From positions 860,190-924,189 of the forward strand of contig JAAOMT010000494.1 of NCBI GenBank assembly GCA_016748015.1: DNA of 64,000 nucleotides. The letters run 5' to 3'. The notes beneath the pieces were generated by a model. It was not told the DNA's origin. It made no database searches and worked only from the letters and a program-made list of their open reading frames with translations. Each line of letters begins with the position of its first letter. The first letter of the stretch is position 1. Below, piece by piece: positions 11,440 through 22,720 of the stretch. The translations under genes and the position numbers were made by a program. Origin of the DNA: Geosiphon pyriformis (lineage: Eukaryota; Glomeromycota; Glomeromycetes; Archaeosporales; Geosiphonaceae).

Positions 11440-12660
11440 ACATTTGCACAAACAATTAAATTTCTATTTGATCTATCAAAACCAATTATATAAAAGAAAT
11501 AAAAAAGATCTTGACTGCCTTCAGAGAGTCATCAGATTTGAAGAAAAAGAAATTGTAATATACAATATATACACTGATCTATTAGCTGAACACTTTAGAA
11601 AAACAAAAACAATTCAGAAAACTTTAGCTTGCTATTATTGGTCTATTTTGGAAAAAAACATTGCTGAATACATCAAAACCTGTGACATCTGCCAAAAAAA
11701 AAACAAACTCAATCACAAAGAAAATATTCATCCAATCTTTGTTGGTTAACCATTTGACAGAATTAGTATAAATGTTGTTAGATTTTTAACAATAACTCCT
11801 GATGGCAACAAATATATTATTACAGCTACCAAAGTGGATAGAAGCAAAAGCCACTCCAGATCAAACAACAGTCTTAATAGCCAATTTTATTTACAAAGAT
11901 ATTATCTGCCATCATAACTGTTCTAAAAAACTTTTATCTGATAGAAAAAAAGTTTTTTTCAGTACATTAATTGAAAAACTTTGTAGAAAAATAGGAATAT
12001 GTCATAAAATTTCTTCTTTTTACCACCCTCAAACAAATAGATTAGTAGAACATTTTAATAGAACACTATGTAAAACCCTAGCCAAAACCAGCAAAGAAAC
12101 AAACTTATAGAACAAAGTACTGTCTTCAGCTTTGTTTGCTTATAAAACTGTAAATCATAACATAACAAGTTATAAACCTTTTTATCTACTCTATAAACAC
12201 ATGGCAATATTACCAATAGAAACTAACATTGAAACAATACCCTTTGAAGAAATCACAATAAAAAATTACAAAAACATTTTGCAAAGAAGACTTGATATCA
12301 TTCTTGACTTCTTAGTAAAAGCACAAATAATTGCTTTTGAAAAGATAAAACAGTTCTAAAAAAAACTTAAAAAAAAGAAAATTTATAAAACACTTTCTTT
12401 AAGTATTGGTAACTTGGTATTGGAATACCATTTAAACAGAAACAATATCTATGGTAATAAATTCTCTAGTTAGTAAAAAGAACTCTTTATAGTCAACAAA
12501 GTTTTGAACAATGGTTTTTATATTCTTCAAGATCAATCTAGAACAATCTTCAATGATTGTTCTGTTCATGGTACACAATTTAAGAAATATCATAAACGAC
12601 CTGATTGGTTGCCTGTTGTAATAATACTGACCCAAATGATCAGAAAAAATCAAGTATAAA
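11440..12660 (+). pseudogene. E1 integrase with C-terminal GPY/chromo-like region
   Basis: Integrase inserts the cDNA into the host genome. The zinc-binding region lies at about 11590-11700 (AEHFRKT then TCDICQKK). The first catalytic Asp is Asn (SINVVRF, codon 11771-11773). The second lies in LLSDRKKVFF near 11935 and the Glu in RLVEHFNRTL near 12045. The C-terminal part (about 12440-12640) has NGFYILQDQ and KKYHKRPDWLP, in the position of the GPY/chromo-like tail of gypsy integrases. Several stops break the frame. Confidence 0.82.
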
Positions 12661-13326
12661 TAAATGCACTATTTCCAAAACACAGGTATCTTTAATCAAT
12701 ATAAACAATTATTTTCTGAATCAAAACATTCAAAATGCTTTCTATATTCTCTATAAGTATTGAATCAAAAACTATCCAAATACTATTCTGACCATTGAAA
12801 AACAAACCACCATAACTGATAACAATAGAACACATACTGTTATTAAACCAAAAAAAACCACTATTAGAAGAGAAAAAATTGGTAGCAAAATAGATAAATA
12901 TCTGTTAGAAAGTATAACAGCAGCTATACTCTCATCTTTTAGCATAATTGGAAAAACAATTCAAAAAATCTTGCCCATAAACAAAAATCTGTCATATGAA
13001 AGGCAATTAGAACTTTATAGTTGCCTTAAAAAAATCATAGAGAATATAAAACTCATAAAGAAAACAACTTCAGAGATACAGGCAGAAATTTTGGATATTA
13101 TATAGTTAGATGTCTCAAGAGTTTTAACTATTGCTAAAAAAGCCAAAACTCTAATACAAAGATTTAGTCTCTTAAATACAAAACTTATTTTACCTCAAAT
13201 ATTATATACCTTATCCACAAAAAACTTCAACAAACTAGTTAGCTTTGAGTTAGATAAAACTCTTTAAATAGACTACACTATGAATAATTTGATTTCACAA
13301 AAGTTTAATCTCTTTGAAGAGAATAA
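12661..13326 (+). pseudogene. A-family ORF3 of unknown function
   Basis: A further ORF of about 220 codons lies between integrase and the 3' LTR. I do not recognise it. It is Lys/Ile rich with TIEKQTTITDNN and RREKIGSKIDKYLLESITAA. There is one moderately hydrophobic stretch (AAILSSFSIIGKTI), a helical-looking Lys/Leu-rich C-terminal half, and no Cys or envelope signature. The same protein sequence is readable on the minus strand at 27833-28460 in E4, in the same place. Its conservation between two copies that are otherwise full of stops suggests it was a real gene of the family. An envelope is not supported. Confidence 0.6.
13313..13326 (+). promoter_or_regulatory. E1 polypurine tract
   Basis: TTTGAAGAGAATAA lies directly before the 3' LTR, the expected position of the plus-strand primer. 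Confidence 0.6.
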
Positions 13327-14006
13327 TATTATGGTTGAAATCTATACTTCTTATTAATTATTACATGTATTAGCCACTAATATCATATAATTAGCCACTC
13401 TATTTTTAGAAAGTAATCATTGATCTAATCATTAACCTAATCATTAACCTAGTCGTTAATCTGATCATTGACCACTTTTGATAGCTATATAAGCAATGAA
13501 TCTCTTAGCTATAGAAAAGCATGTAAGAATCAAAGAAATAAAAGAAATAAAACAACAACTTTTATCTTAATTATTCTTTTATTACTAAATTCACTTTTTC
13601 TATCTTCAAGTATCTGAACATTTTGGGATAAAAAATTACTTGTTGGTTATTTTTTATCCTTTTCCTGAAATGTGTAATTGCAGCATTTGAAGATTATTGA
13701 ATAAAAACGTAACTAAAAAGTACATCTAATACCTGATATTAAATTCTAAGAGCACTGATATGAGACATAGAATTATACCAATATGTAATCATTTGTTAAC
13801 AGTATGGACTATCTCTCTACCTTCAAATTCTCTGGTTATCTTTTGAAAAGTATAGCAACTGAAATATTTTATAAGACTAATCTTGTATATTGAATTCATA
13901 CTTATTTAATTCACTTTTTAAAGTTGAATTCTTTTTGATTACTTTTATCACTCTACAATTCTGTTCTCTCTTGCTATCTGTTAGCTTGTTACTCCAATCT
14001 GTAATA
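13327..14006 (+). repeat. E1 3' LTR (680 bp)
   Basis: Co-linear with 6253-7004 over its full length. It starts TATTATGGTTGAAA (TG start changed to TA) and ends CTGTAATA. Its 12-bp array is shorter (13419-13473). Confidence 0.9.
13419..13473 (+). repeat. 12-bp minisatellite in E1 3' LTR (about 4.6 units)
   Basis: Units resembling ATTAACCTAATC or ATTGATCTAATC, in the same position and phase as the longer array at 6345-6471. Confidence 0.85.
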
Positions 14007-14102
14007 CTAACACTAATATCCATATTTACATTTAAAAAGTAAGCAACTATTCTACCAACCATTTTTGTTATATCTAATTTCTTAAACAAGTTATTAATCT
14101 GC
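14007..14102 (-). pseudogene. LINE ORF, segment 3 of 4: start of RNase H domain
   Basis: A 96-bp sliver between the E1 3' LTR and the left LTR of E3. On the minus strand it reads FKKLDITKMVGRIVAYFLNV and then MDISVS, corresponding to the start of the LINE RNase H domain. It continues in frame into segment 4 once E1 is removed. Confidence 0.7.
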
Positions 14103-14953
14103 TATTATAGGTGATTATTTGGGATCTTAAATCAAATAACAAATCCATAACTTGGTGCTTAATAGCTGATATGTATGTTAGTATCTAAAGGTTTTGGTAT
14201 TTGAAAATCTTGGTTGAGTTTTTTGTATAATAGACAAAAATTTAATGATGTTTTATCTATTACTTCTCAAAATCACAATTCTGTTAATTTTTTTTTTAGC
14301 ATAATGGCCAGTAATCTTCTTGGTAAGCTATCCTCAATTTTGAATGTTTACCCTTATTTCTGGGTCTTTTACCAATGCTATATCTTGACATCAGTACCCT
14401 TACATATTAATTAATTAATAAACAATAAAGAAACAACTAAAGAAAAAGAAATAAAGAGAAAATAAAGAAAATAAGCCAAGACAATGAAAAGTTAGTATTC
14501 CATTAATAATCATAATCAAGAGCAATTGTTTTAATGTAATCAAATATCAAATACTATCAACATAAAGTATTAATAGTGGGAAAAGTAATTTAGATAATAA
14601 ATAATTATTTATTAATATGGATAATTTTAATTAAGATGTTTATTAATGAAAAAATTTTGGTATTGATTCTGTTTTTTCTGCTTTTAATGTTCTTACTATA
14701 TATATATAATTTGGATTCTATGAGATTGCTTACATTCCTAAATGATGTGCCATAATTTCTCAAACAATACTCATATTGTTGAGCAATGTGTTATGATTTT
14801 CTAATGTTGTTTTACATTGTTAAGCAATGTGCCATAATTCCTGATAATACTCCATATTGCTAAGCAATATGCTCATGTGTTAGCTATTATTCTTCTATTG
14901 GTTTATCTGTTTTTTTTATTATTTTTTTATATGTTTTTTTTCTATAAGTAACA
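14103..14953 (-). repeat. E3 3' LTR
   Basis: Minus orientation; on the + strand it starts TATTATAGGTGATTATTTGG and ends TCTATAAGTAACA. It carries about three 40-bp tandem units (around 14729-14880) containing AAGCAATGTGCCATAATT. Confidence 0.88.
14729..14880. repeat. 40-bp tandem units in B-family LTR
   Basis: Units begin GTTGAGCAATGTG, GTTAAGCAATGTG and GCTAAGCAATATG at roughly 40-bp spacing, with a partial unit before them. The same array is present in the other LTR at 25947-26090. Confidence 0.75.
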
Positions 14954-14955
14954 TT

Positions 14956-14973
14956 ATCTCTTCTTTTTTAATA
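14956..14973 (-). promoter_or_regulatory. E3 polypurine tract (minus strand)
   Basis: + strand TATCTCTTCTTTTTT is purine-only for most of its length on the minus strand and directly abuts the 3' LTR. It is followed by TAAGCTCTATT, a marker of the internal 3' end seen also at 36895 and 29450. Confidence 0.6.
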
Positions 14974-15540
14974 TTAAGCTCTATTGAAATTTTCATTTTG
15001 AATTAGGTTCATGACTTTTTTTTCTAATATTGTTTGTTTAATTCTGCTTTTTATATCTTTGATTTGCGAGTTGTTTATTCTTCTCTATTGGTTAATGGTT
15101 ATTGTCTCCATGTTAGGGTGTAACAATATTTCTGTGTAGTTTTGAAATATCATGTGTAATTAATAAATTGTTCTAATGTATAGTGTCAGATTTGTTTTCT
15201 TTCCAATAATGTCTTCAATATTCTGTATTATTTCTTGGTTAAATATTCTTTTGGCTTTGTTAAGATATAACTTCTGAATATTCAACTTTGTTCTAACTAA
15301 TAATAGCAGTATGGTATTAAAAGTTGTTTTATTTACTGTTTCCAATTTTCTTTTAAAAGTTTTTCTGTTGAAACTATGATGGGTATTTTTCCAAAAGTGT
15401 TCTTCATTTTTTTCACTATTTTATTTGACCAGTTTTTTGGTTGGTTCTGTGGTTACTAGTATGGTGTACTTTTTTCTTTTTGCTTGGTGTTTTGATAGCA
15501 GATTGTTTGGTGGTTGATAGTGATTTTTATATTCAATTGT
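14974..15540 (-). pseudogene. third ORF of B family, unknown function
   Basis: Between integrase and the 3' LTR there is a further ORF, with an open stretch at 15160-15345. It contains FNTILLLLVRTKLNIQKLY and the phrase GKKTNLTLY. This aligns with GKNNLTLHYKAAY in E6 (near 40260) and with the equivalent position in E9 (near 63550) and family F (29468-30120). No known domain, signal peptide or clear membrane span is seen. See the F-family entry for the better-preserved copy. Confidence 0.6.
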
Positions 15541-15931
15541 TGTTGATTTAAGGTCTGCAATAATTGTTGAGCTAAGGTGTAGATATGGTCTGGTATTTCC
15601 ATTTTCTTTGGTTTTTTTGTCACATATATTGTGTTTTTATATACTCTTTTGGTTGATTAATTTGATGCATTTGAATCAATAATAATAATTGGTTCTAGAT
15701 CTCATAGAATTTCATTTTGTTGGACTAGTATTTGTTGTATTTCTAGTTGTGGAATATTATTGGTAGATGATGGTGTTATATTGTGATATGGTTTTAGTTG
15801 ATTACTATGTACTGCTTTAGCTAAAATTTTGTTGTTTTATTTTAATTTATAAGCTTCATTTCCTAGAATTTTTTTATGTGAAATGGTTTATCTTATTTGG
15901 GATCAAATTTTCCACTTTATTGTTTTTCTGC
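15541..15931 (-). pseudogene. E3 integrase C-terminal region, first part
   Basis: Minus-strand sequence before the solo LTR matches the region after the integrase core in E6 (near 41000) and F (near 30500), including the part that encodes VLAKAVHSNQ-like and KWKI-like phrases. It is interrupted at 15932 and resumes at 16766 with no loss: the joined length equals that of E6. Confidence 0.65.
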
Positions 15932-16761
15932 TGTTACTTATAAAATATAGAAAGTATATTAATATATAAATTAGCCAATCAGAAGTAGCCATAGTAGATG
16001 TAGAATTCCAGGATTCTTCTCAAGAAGAATTGCAGGATTCCAGGAATTTCAGAATTTTTATACAAGAAATTCCAGAATTCCAGAATTCCTCTCAAAAGAA
16101 TTGCAGGATTTCTGGTGTGAAGAATTGAGGAATTAAGGAATCTCAATTATGTATATATAGTGGTAATATTAAAAGTAGAAATGACAGATCTCTCAGTTTA
16201 GATTTTATCTAAGCAATTTTCTACATTACAAATATCAAATAAAAAATTATTCACCATCTCAAATCTACCCTATTATCAACTTTTCATGTTAATAATAATT
16301 GATACTTAACCACACTAGAACAATAGCTCTTGATCACAGCTATTGATGAGATACAAAACATTCATTGTCTTGGCTTATTTCTTTTTTTTATTTTATTTTA
16401 TTTTATTTTATTTTTTTTGTTGTTAACTAACTGATTCAAGAGTAAAGTACTAAGTTATCAACATCAAGGATAGTCTGGTAAAAGATCCCAAAAGAAGAAT
16501 AGAAAGAGTAATAATTTAAGGATAGCTTACCAGAAAGGCATCTCTGCCAGATTACTGGTCACTATGCTGAGAAAGAAATTGGATGGAATTGCGATTTTGA
16601 AAGGATACTAAAACACTATTAAATCTTTGTTCATTATACAAAGAACTCTATCAAAATTTTCAGATACCCAAAATCTTCAGAAACTAACATCATTATATTA
16701 ATTGAGCACCAAGTTACAGGTTTGTTATTTGTTTTAAGACCCCAAATAATCACTTGTAATA
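15932..16761 (+). repeat. solo LTR, C type (830 bp), inserted in E3
   Basis: Starts TGTTACTTATAAAATATAG and ends CACTTGTAATA. It is related to the LTR at 51305-52192. Flanked by CTGC (15928-15931) and TTAC (16762-16765), a 4-bp duplication altered by two transitions. No internal domain follows it, so it is a solo LTR. It contains an array of GAATTCC-like motifs at 15990-16140 and a TTTTA run at 16389-16417. Confidence 0.85.
15990..16140. repeat. GAATTCCAGAATT-type repeat array in solo LTR
   Basis: Repeated GAATTCCAGGATT, GAATTGCAGGATT and similar words with TTCTCAAGAA spacers. The same kind of array occurs at 51380-51540, and more decayed at 36750-36820 and 56420-56500. Confidence 0.75.
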
Positions 16762-16765
16762 TTAC

Positions 16766-17960
16766 TTTGGTACAATATAAAAGTACTTTGTCTTCAATCT
16801 TAAATTCAACTGGTTTATTTGGTAATTGGTTATTATGTCATTTTTTTTGTTTTTCTTGTGACTTTTAGATGTTATCAGCTGCTCTCTATCTTTTGTTTTC
16901 TAGTGTCTCTATTAGCTCATATGTTCTTTTCAGCAATGTTTTTTGTAAATTGGCTTCTGTTATTGGTTTCATTAAATATGTGTTAATATTTATTTTAACT
17001 AGTAATGTTGCTGTTCTATAATAAACAAGTTCAAATAGTGTTGCTTGTATGGTATCTTGTTTTATTGTTTGATAAACAAATAGTACTAATGATATAAACA
17101 AATCTCATTTATTCTGGTTTTTTTGGCTGATTTTGGCAATTGCTTTACACAATGTTCTGTTGAATTTTTCAACTAAATTATTTATTTATGGATGATATGG
17201 TGATAATAATAGTTTCTTAATTTTAAATCTTTGGCTTAATTCTACTAATGTTCTGTTTACAAAGTGAGTTTCTTGATCTAATAATAATTTTTTTGGACAT
17301 TCATGTTAACAAATCAAATCTTAATGAATGAATTCAGCTATGAATTCTGCATCTGCTTTTTAAATTGCTTTTGCTTCTGGCTATTTTGTGAGATAGTTTA
17401 TAACTATTGCTATATAACAATTGCTTCTGCTGGATATTGTTAATGATTCAACTAAATCAATTCCAATTCTATCAAATGATTATCCCATTCTAATTGGTCT
17501 TAGTGGTTTACTAGGTCTTGTTCCTTTTCTTTTTTGATAAGCACCACAATTTTAGATGTATTAGATGATATCTGGATACATTAATAGCCAGTAATATCTC
17601 TTTTTGGTTCTTTCTATGATTGCTTCTTTATGAAAATGTTCTGCTGTTAAATCTAACTGCATGTTGTATAATATTGTTTTTTTTTCTGATTTTGTGATTA
17701 TTTTGAATAGTTAATCTGGATTCTTTCTGTTTTTTCGATATAATATATTTTGGTAGATGATAAAATATTTGGATTGTTGTTTTATGTTGTTTTATTTCTT
17801 TTAAAATAATTTTTCCTGAAACTACTTTATATTAATATAGTGTTAGAGTTGTTAATATTTTTGTGTATTCATCTTTTGTTATATTTTTGGGTTTGAAATG
17901 TTCTTAAATTTGTTTTATTTATGACAACTCATTAGTATTTCTGTTTTCTTTTTCCTTTTT
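16766..17960 (-). pseudogene. E3 integrase core and zinc-binding region
   Basis: Minus-strand gypsy integrase. An open stretch at 16886-17101 covers the segment just after the core (FELVYYRTATLLVKI). The core lies at about 17100-17480, including LNRTLCKAIAK next to the catalytic Glu position and a KLLLD-type second Asp region near 17280. The zinc-binding part is at about 17540-17760. Stops are frequent. Order and spacing match E6 and F. Confidence 0.7.
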
Positions 17961-17989
17961 ATAATGTATTGTATATTTGAATAGTAAAA

Positions 17990-18265
17990 GTTTTATTTTC
18001 TATCTAATATGGCAGTTGTCTCCAAATTTTTGTTTCTGAATCAATGTTAATTCTTTGTGATTAATATATATGTCAAATTTTTGGCTTAAGTATTTTTTCC
18101 ACTTTATAACTGCCCAATAAATTGCTAAGTATTCTAGTGCTAGTGTTCCATAGTTCTTTTTAGCTGAACTTAAACTTTGGCTGGCATATGCTATTGGGTG
18201 TTTTTTTCTATCTGGTTTTCTTTGCAATAATACTGCTCTCAATACTTGATCTGATGCATTGGTGA
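17990..18265 (-). pseudogene. E3 RNase H, C-terminal part
   Basis: An open stretch at 18000-18242 contains KKHPIAYASQSLSSAKKNY and ALEYLAIYWAVIKWKKYL, then DIYINHKELT (Asp of the TDH position now Asn). This is the RNase H domain of gypsy Pol. It is cut at 18265 by the solo LTR and resumes at 19684. Confidence 0.88.
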
Positions 18266-19679
18266 TGTTACCAGAAGATTTTCACACTTTTCAATGCAAA
18301 AATTACAACACATACAATAGAAATTAACATCAAAATCATGCGAAAAAGACCTATGTTATCACACTTAATCAACAAAATCAGCTGGCAATCTGGAAATAAA
18401 TGATCAGCAATTAATCTAATTACAACAAAAAAATATGACACAATCCCACAGTTTAACTAAGTTGGATATAAAAAAAATCTTGGCAAACTAAGAAACACCA
18501 ATAGAAATAAATGATTGATGCATGTAATCAGATAACAACAGGTTTTTTTATGTTCCAAAATTCTCATACACCTTTATTAGAACAATCTAACATTCCAGAT
18601 CTGCGATCAATGGTTAAAAGTAGTTACCAAGAAATGTAATCAATTGATCTACTTCTGATTATGTTAATCATAATCACAATTGGTATCATTGATTGACAAT
18701 TAATGTTCTAGATTCAGCCATCTAAATCTGATCATCTAAAAATCACTAGCTCTGAGAAAATAACATGCCAAGTAAGCTTATCATAAATTGATTAATTAAA
18801 TGTATATAAATAATTGATGTATTTTAAATAATTCTAATATAGTATGTAGATCTGATGTAATTTAGCTATATATACAGCCCTTCTGTCAGCTCAGAAAAGC
18901 ATCAGTTCAATACTGAGCCAACTCTTCGCTATAGTTTTATAGTGAGCAGTTAGTCCTTTCCTCTACTCTTTACATTCTCTCTTCACTTTCTATGCTTTAA
19001 ATACTTGTCATCACAATCTCAAGTATGTCTTCCCATATTCCTTATTACCATTTGGAATCACGTTGTTTATAATCTTTAACTTACTTGTTATCACCATTTC
19101 AAATTGTTCTATTACTTCCGATCTTTCAAATCATGTGTTATTACTATTTCACATTAAGTCTTGTTTCACTGAACAAGTTGTTAAATATAAAAATAAGTAA
19201 TAAAGTATCACATTGTTAGAGAGTGGTCTCAACAATAAAAAGTTAAATCTATTTCAGTTATGTTTTACTTTTACAATTTTTTTATAATTCCTATAACTTT
19301 ATTTTCAAAGCAGGCATTTGAACACCACACCCTTTCAACAACTAATTGAAAGAATTCTGGTTACGTATTTCTTTGAGTAGTTGGTTTTACTTCTTGTTGC
19401 TGGTTGCACTTCTGATACATATAAAGAGATGTGATTTCTCTTTTCTCTTTAAAATACCTAAGACTGGTTCTTGCCTAAAAACAAATAATAATGACAATAC
19501 TTTCTTTTACTTTTAATGACCTTATTACGTACCCCTTTCTGCTCTCCCATTCATTGAAATAGTCCATACACCCATGATATGCTATAGTCAGTAGCATAAT
19601 CATGGTAATGTGTGTGTTCCAGGTGAAAGCTATTGTTATTGCTAAGAAGTTACAAATCCATAGCTTTCACCCAGTAACA
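18266..19679. repeat. large solo LTR (1414 bp) inserted in E3 RNase H, youngest-looking insert
   Basis: Starts TGTTACC and ends CAGTAACA, flanked by GTGA on both sides (18262-18265 and 19680-19683). Removing it with one GTGA restores the RNase H reading PFIIITNASDQ on the minus strand, so the boundaries are exact. It resembles no other LTR here and is less AT-rich than its surroundings. It holds a TATATATACAG box near 18870 and inverted repeats near 19570-19605 and 19622-19671. Orientation and superfamily are not clear. Confidence 0.88.
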
Positions 19680-19683
19680 GTGA

Positions 19684-20640
19684 TAATAATAAATGGTTTG
19701 TTGTAATCTGAATAGATCAATACTGGTGCTTGAATGAGTTTTTTTCTTAAAGTATTAAAAGCTTTTTGCTATTTTTCAATCCATTTATATTTTAAATTCT
19801 TGGTTTGAAGCTAGTAAAGTAGTTGAGCCAGTTTGGAAAAGTTTTGAATAAAGCAATGATAATATTCAATAAATTCCAAGAATGCTTGTAGTTCTATCAA
19901 ATTTGTTGGTATTGAAAAGTTTTTAACAATCTCAATTTTGTCTGGATTTGTTTTGATGCTGTTTTTGTTTATGACATGTCCTAAAAATTTCAATTCTGTT
20001 TTGTTGAAAAAGCACTTGGTTGTATTTAATTTTAATCCTGCTCTTCTTAATCTTTCGAACACTTGTTAAAGATAATGCAAATAATCATTGAATGTTCTTG
20101 AGAACACATTGGTGTTATCCAAATATATGACTACTAATTTCCATAGTAGTCCAATATAAACAATTTCTATAAGCTGTTAAAATATGGCTGAAGCATTGAT
20201 TAAACCAAATAACATAACTTCAAATTTGAAATTCTCTTCTCTGGTAGTGAATACAGTTTTTTCTTTGTTAGCTGAATTCATAGCTATTTGCCAGTAACCA
20301 CTATCTAAATCTAATGTGAAAAACCATTTTTTTCCTTTGAAAGCATCAAATAATTCCTGGATTTATGAAGTGAAGTAACTGTTTTTATAAGTTATATTAT
20401 TAAGTTTTTTATAATTCACACAAAAACGGATTTTTTTATTCTTCTTCTAAACTAGTACTACTGGTAATAACCATGAACTCATTTATAATTGAATTAACTT
20501 GTTGTTCAACATTCTGTTGATTTCTTGTCAAATAATCTCATGGCTGGCTAGTGGCACTTGGTACACTTTCTGTTTAATTGGCATTGTATCTTCCATCTTA
20601 ATTTAATGTTGAATGATATCAGTTTGGCCAAATTTGTTTT
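19684..20640 (-). pseudogene. E3 reverse transcriptase
   Basis: Minus-strand gypsy RT. An open stretch at 19811-20062 has MFERLRRAGLKLNTTKCFF, LKFLGHVINKNSI and FLEFIEYYHCFIQ. The catalytic site at 20114-20119 reads YLDN instead of YLDD. Further toward 20640 are the SLDLDSGYW-like block and the start of the domain. The start of RNase H (19684-19790) has APVLIYSDYNKPF. Inactive because of the active-site change and stops. Confidence 0.88.
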
Positions 20641-21925
20641 TACTGGCAAAGATATTAGTGAAATTGTTAAGTAATATTTTGAGTTGCATTTGTTGAAATG
20701 GGTCTAAGTTTTCTAAGTTCATTTGTTCCAATTGTTCTGGTTAAAGCAAATAACATTCTTTTTGTTCATATATTGTTTGTAATGTAATATTCACATATCC
20801 ACATAGTTATAAAAAATTTGGAATAGTACTTGGTAGTTGGTCTTCAATTTCAGTGCTTAAATATTCAATGATAGTTTTTTTTGGTATTTCAATAATCTTT
20901 TCTATTATATTGTAGATAGAAATTTTGATGTGTTTAGGACTTTTGGCTGGTATGTAAAGATTAATGAGTTTAATCTTTCCTAATTCACAATTTGTAGTTT
21001 TTTCTTCAAAAATTTGAGCTTGATCCTTTACTTTCCTTTCTATGGCTAATATATACTAATCATATAATGAGATAGAAATTAATTAACAAATGAAAATAAT
21101 TTTTTCTTTGTCAATAACTTTTTCTTTTGCCATATTAACTGGTATATCTATTCTACTTGTGGATCTGAATCTATTGATCTCTCTTGCTGTCATTCCTAAT
21201 TCCTTTCTATTTTCTATTAATACAAACTGAAGTATTTTAATCAAAGATAGGAATATTGCCTGTGCTATTTTTTCATTTGGTTCAATGATATATTTTTTTT
21301 CTGAGTTATTTTGTAATATTGTAATAATATTTCTTATATATCTTGCATTAATTATTCATTCTTTAATATTGATCTCTTTGTTTGCTAAACTAGATCTAGA
21401 AACTATTTGTACTATAATTGTTGCCAGAATTTCTAATGCAATTTTTAGATCAATACAAGTATGTGAATATGGTTCTAATTTAATGATATTTTTTTCTGGA
21501 TATTTTAAATCAAACCCTGTATCAGTATTATGTGTGTGTTTTGGCATAATATTTTTATCATTATTGCTGAACCATTTTAGTTTTTGCTTCTTAAAAAGAT
21601 TAGGAAGCACAATGTATTGTTTTGAATTTGAATTTGAGTATAAATTATTGTTATTGGTGTTGTTATTTTGAACTATGCTGGAATCATTGTTTTTGTCATT
21701 GTTATCAAAGTTTGAATTGAAATTGAATTTTGATTCTGCTTCTACTGTGCACTCACCAATTGGTTCATCTTTTTTAGGAATTGTGTAGATTATGTATAGT
21801 GGTAGATTGTAAATAAGATTACAATCATCATAATACTTAAAGTCACATAATATTAAACAATAGTCACATAGTTGGGTGTTTAGCTCTTTTAAATGTTGTT
21901 CTTGCTTTTTTTGTATAGGTGCCAA
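20641..21925 (-). pseudogene. E3 dUTPase-like domain between protease region and RT
   Basis: dUTPases hydrolyse dUTP to keep uracil out of cDNA. The minus-strand open stretch 21356-21925 has an Asn/Ser-rich linker, then HNTDTGFDLKYPE, a conserved beta-strand region (CIDLKIALEI), and SRSSLA followed by an INIK motif. These match trimeric dUTPase motifs 1 and 2. Later motifs continue toward 21000 in broken frame. A similar domain occurs in F (about 33560-33960), E5 (36900-37220) and E6 (48560-49130). It may have been inactive already; no assay evidence exists. Confidence 0.75.
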
Positions 21926-22720
21926 GTTCTAATAGTGTCTATAAAACTGCTTTGGATCATTCTCAATGTTATCAAAAACATCAAAAGTAAGGATGTATTC
22001 TGGTTTGAATAGTAAAAGTGAATTGTTCTTAATTTTTAGCAGTTTGCTGGGCAAAGCATCTTGATCTTGACACTTGCCATTCTCCATATCTTGTGTTTAT
22101 TATGTGGGTATTTTTCTAAGTATTATAGTGCTTGTTTTCAGATATCATTAATTGAAGTTTTTTTTCATATCTAATTGTTAATTAGAATCATATATTTACA
22201 CATTTTGGCACACATTTTTCTTCATCTAAGAATGTTGTTCCATGTTTTTTTGTCAGGAAAAATTATTTCACATGTGAAACAAGACTTATTATCTTATTTT
22301 TCTTGTCTTTTTGGTCATCCAAAGTGTTCAAAGACACATAAATGGCAGTAGTAGTTGGTGGCTGTTGGCCATTTCTTATTGTTACCACAACATGTACCCA
22401 TTGTTGACAATTTCTTGCCACAATTGATGCAAATTAATTTTGGTCAATGATAGTTTGGCTGGCATTGAGTAGTAGTACTGTATAAAATATATGTGGAAAT
22501 AGTTGTGTGAGTTTTTTTTTCTTTTTCTTTCTCTTCCCATATAGATACTGATGGTAATTTGTTGTGTTTTTCTTTGGCCCATAATATCTGATATGTTTTC
22601 CAAGTAGATTTTTTTTTTTCTTCAACTTGATTAGTGACTGTTTGTTAGTGGTAGTCTTAAAATGACCACAAGTGGCTGGTACTTAAGTGTGTTGGCCATT
22701 TTAACTGAGTTGTAGCTTTT
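21926..22720 (-). pseudogene. E3 Cys-rich domain of Pol, unknown function
   Basis: Between protease and dUTPase the minus strand encodes ICINCGKKL, then GTCC and WPTATNYYCHLCVFEHFG (about 22320-22440). Paired Cys suggest metal binding. The same block is visible in E6 near 49530-49600 (WPTATKYYC) and its continuation in F at 34284-34571 (KWNNTFCFICGD, then DQTCQY). I know of no named domain for it. Confidence 0.6.

Larger units (their letters stand above)
6253..14006 (+). mobile_element. E1: full-length A-family Ty3/gypsy LTR retrotransposon (decayed)
   Basis: It has two matching LTRs (6253-7004 and 13327-14006), a primer-binding site, gag, protease, RT, RNase H and integrase in gypsy order, an extra 3' ORF and a purine-rich tract. 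It is flanked by CTAA on both sides (6249-6252 and 14007-14010). It is inserted in the RNase H part of the LINE, in opposite orientation. All ORFs carry stops and I noticed only about six CpG dinucleotides in 7.7 kb. The RT active site is lost. Unlike the other families here it has no visible dUTPase domain between protease and RT. Confidence 0.9.

Noticed and set aside
12661-13326. Envelope gene (errantivirus-like) for A-family ORF3
   Set aside because: No signal peptide, Cys pairs, furin-like site or C-terminal membrane anchor is visible.
21285-21671. 128-codon plus-strand ORF with hydrophobic stretches
   Set aside because: It is the antisense shadow of the dUTPase-containing frame. The apparent membrane segments are the complement of Asn/Lys-rich coding.
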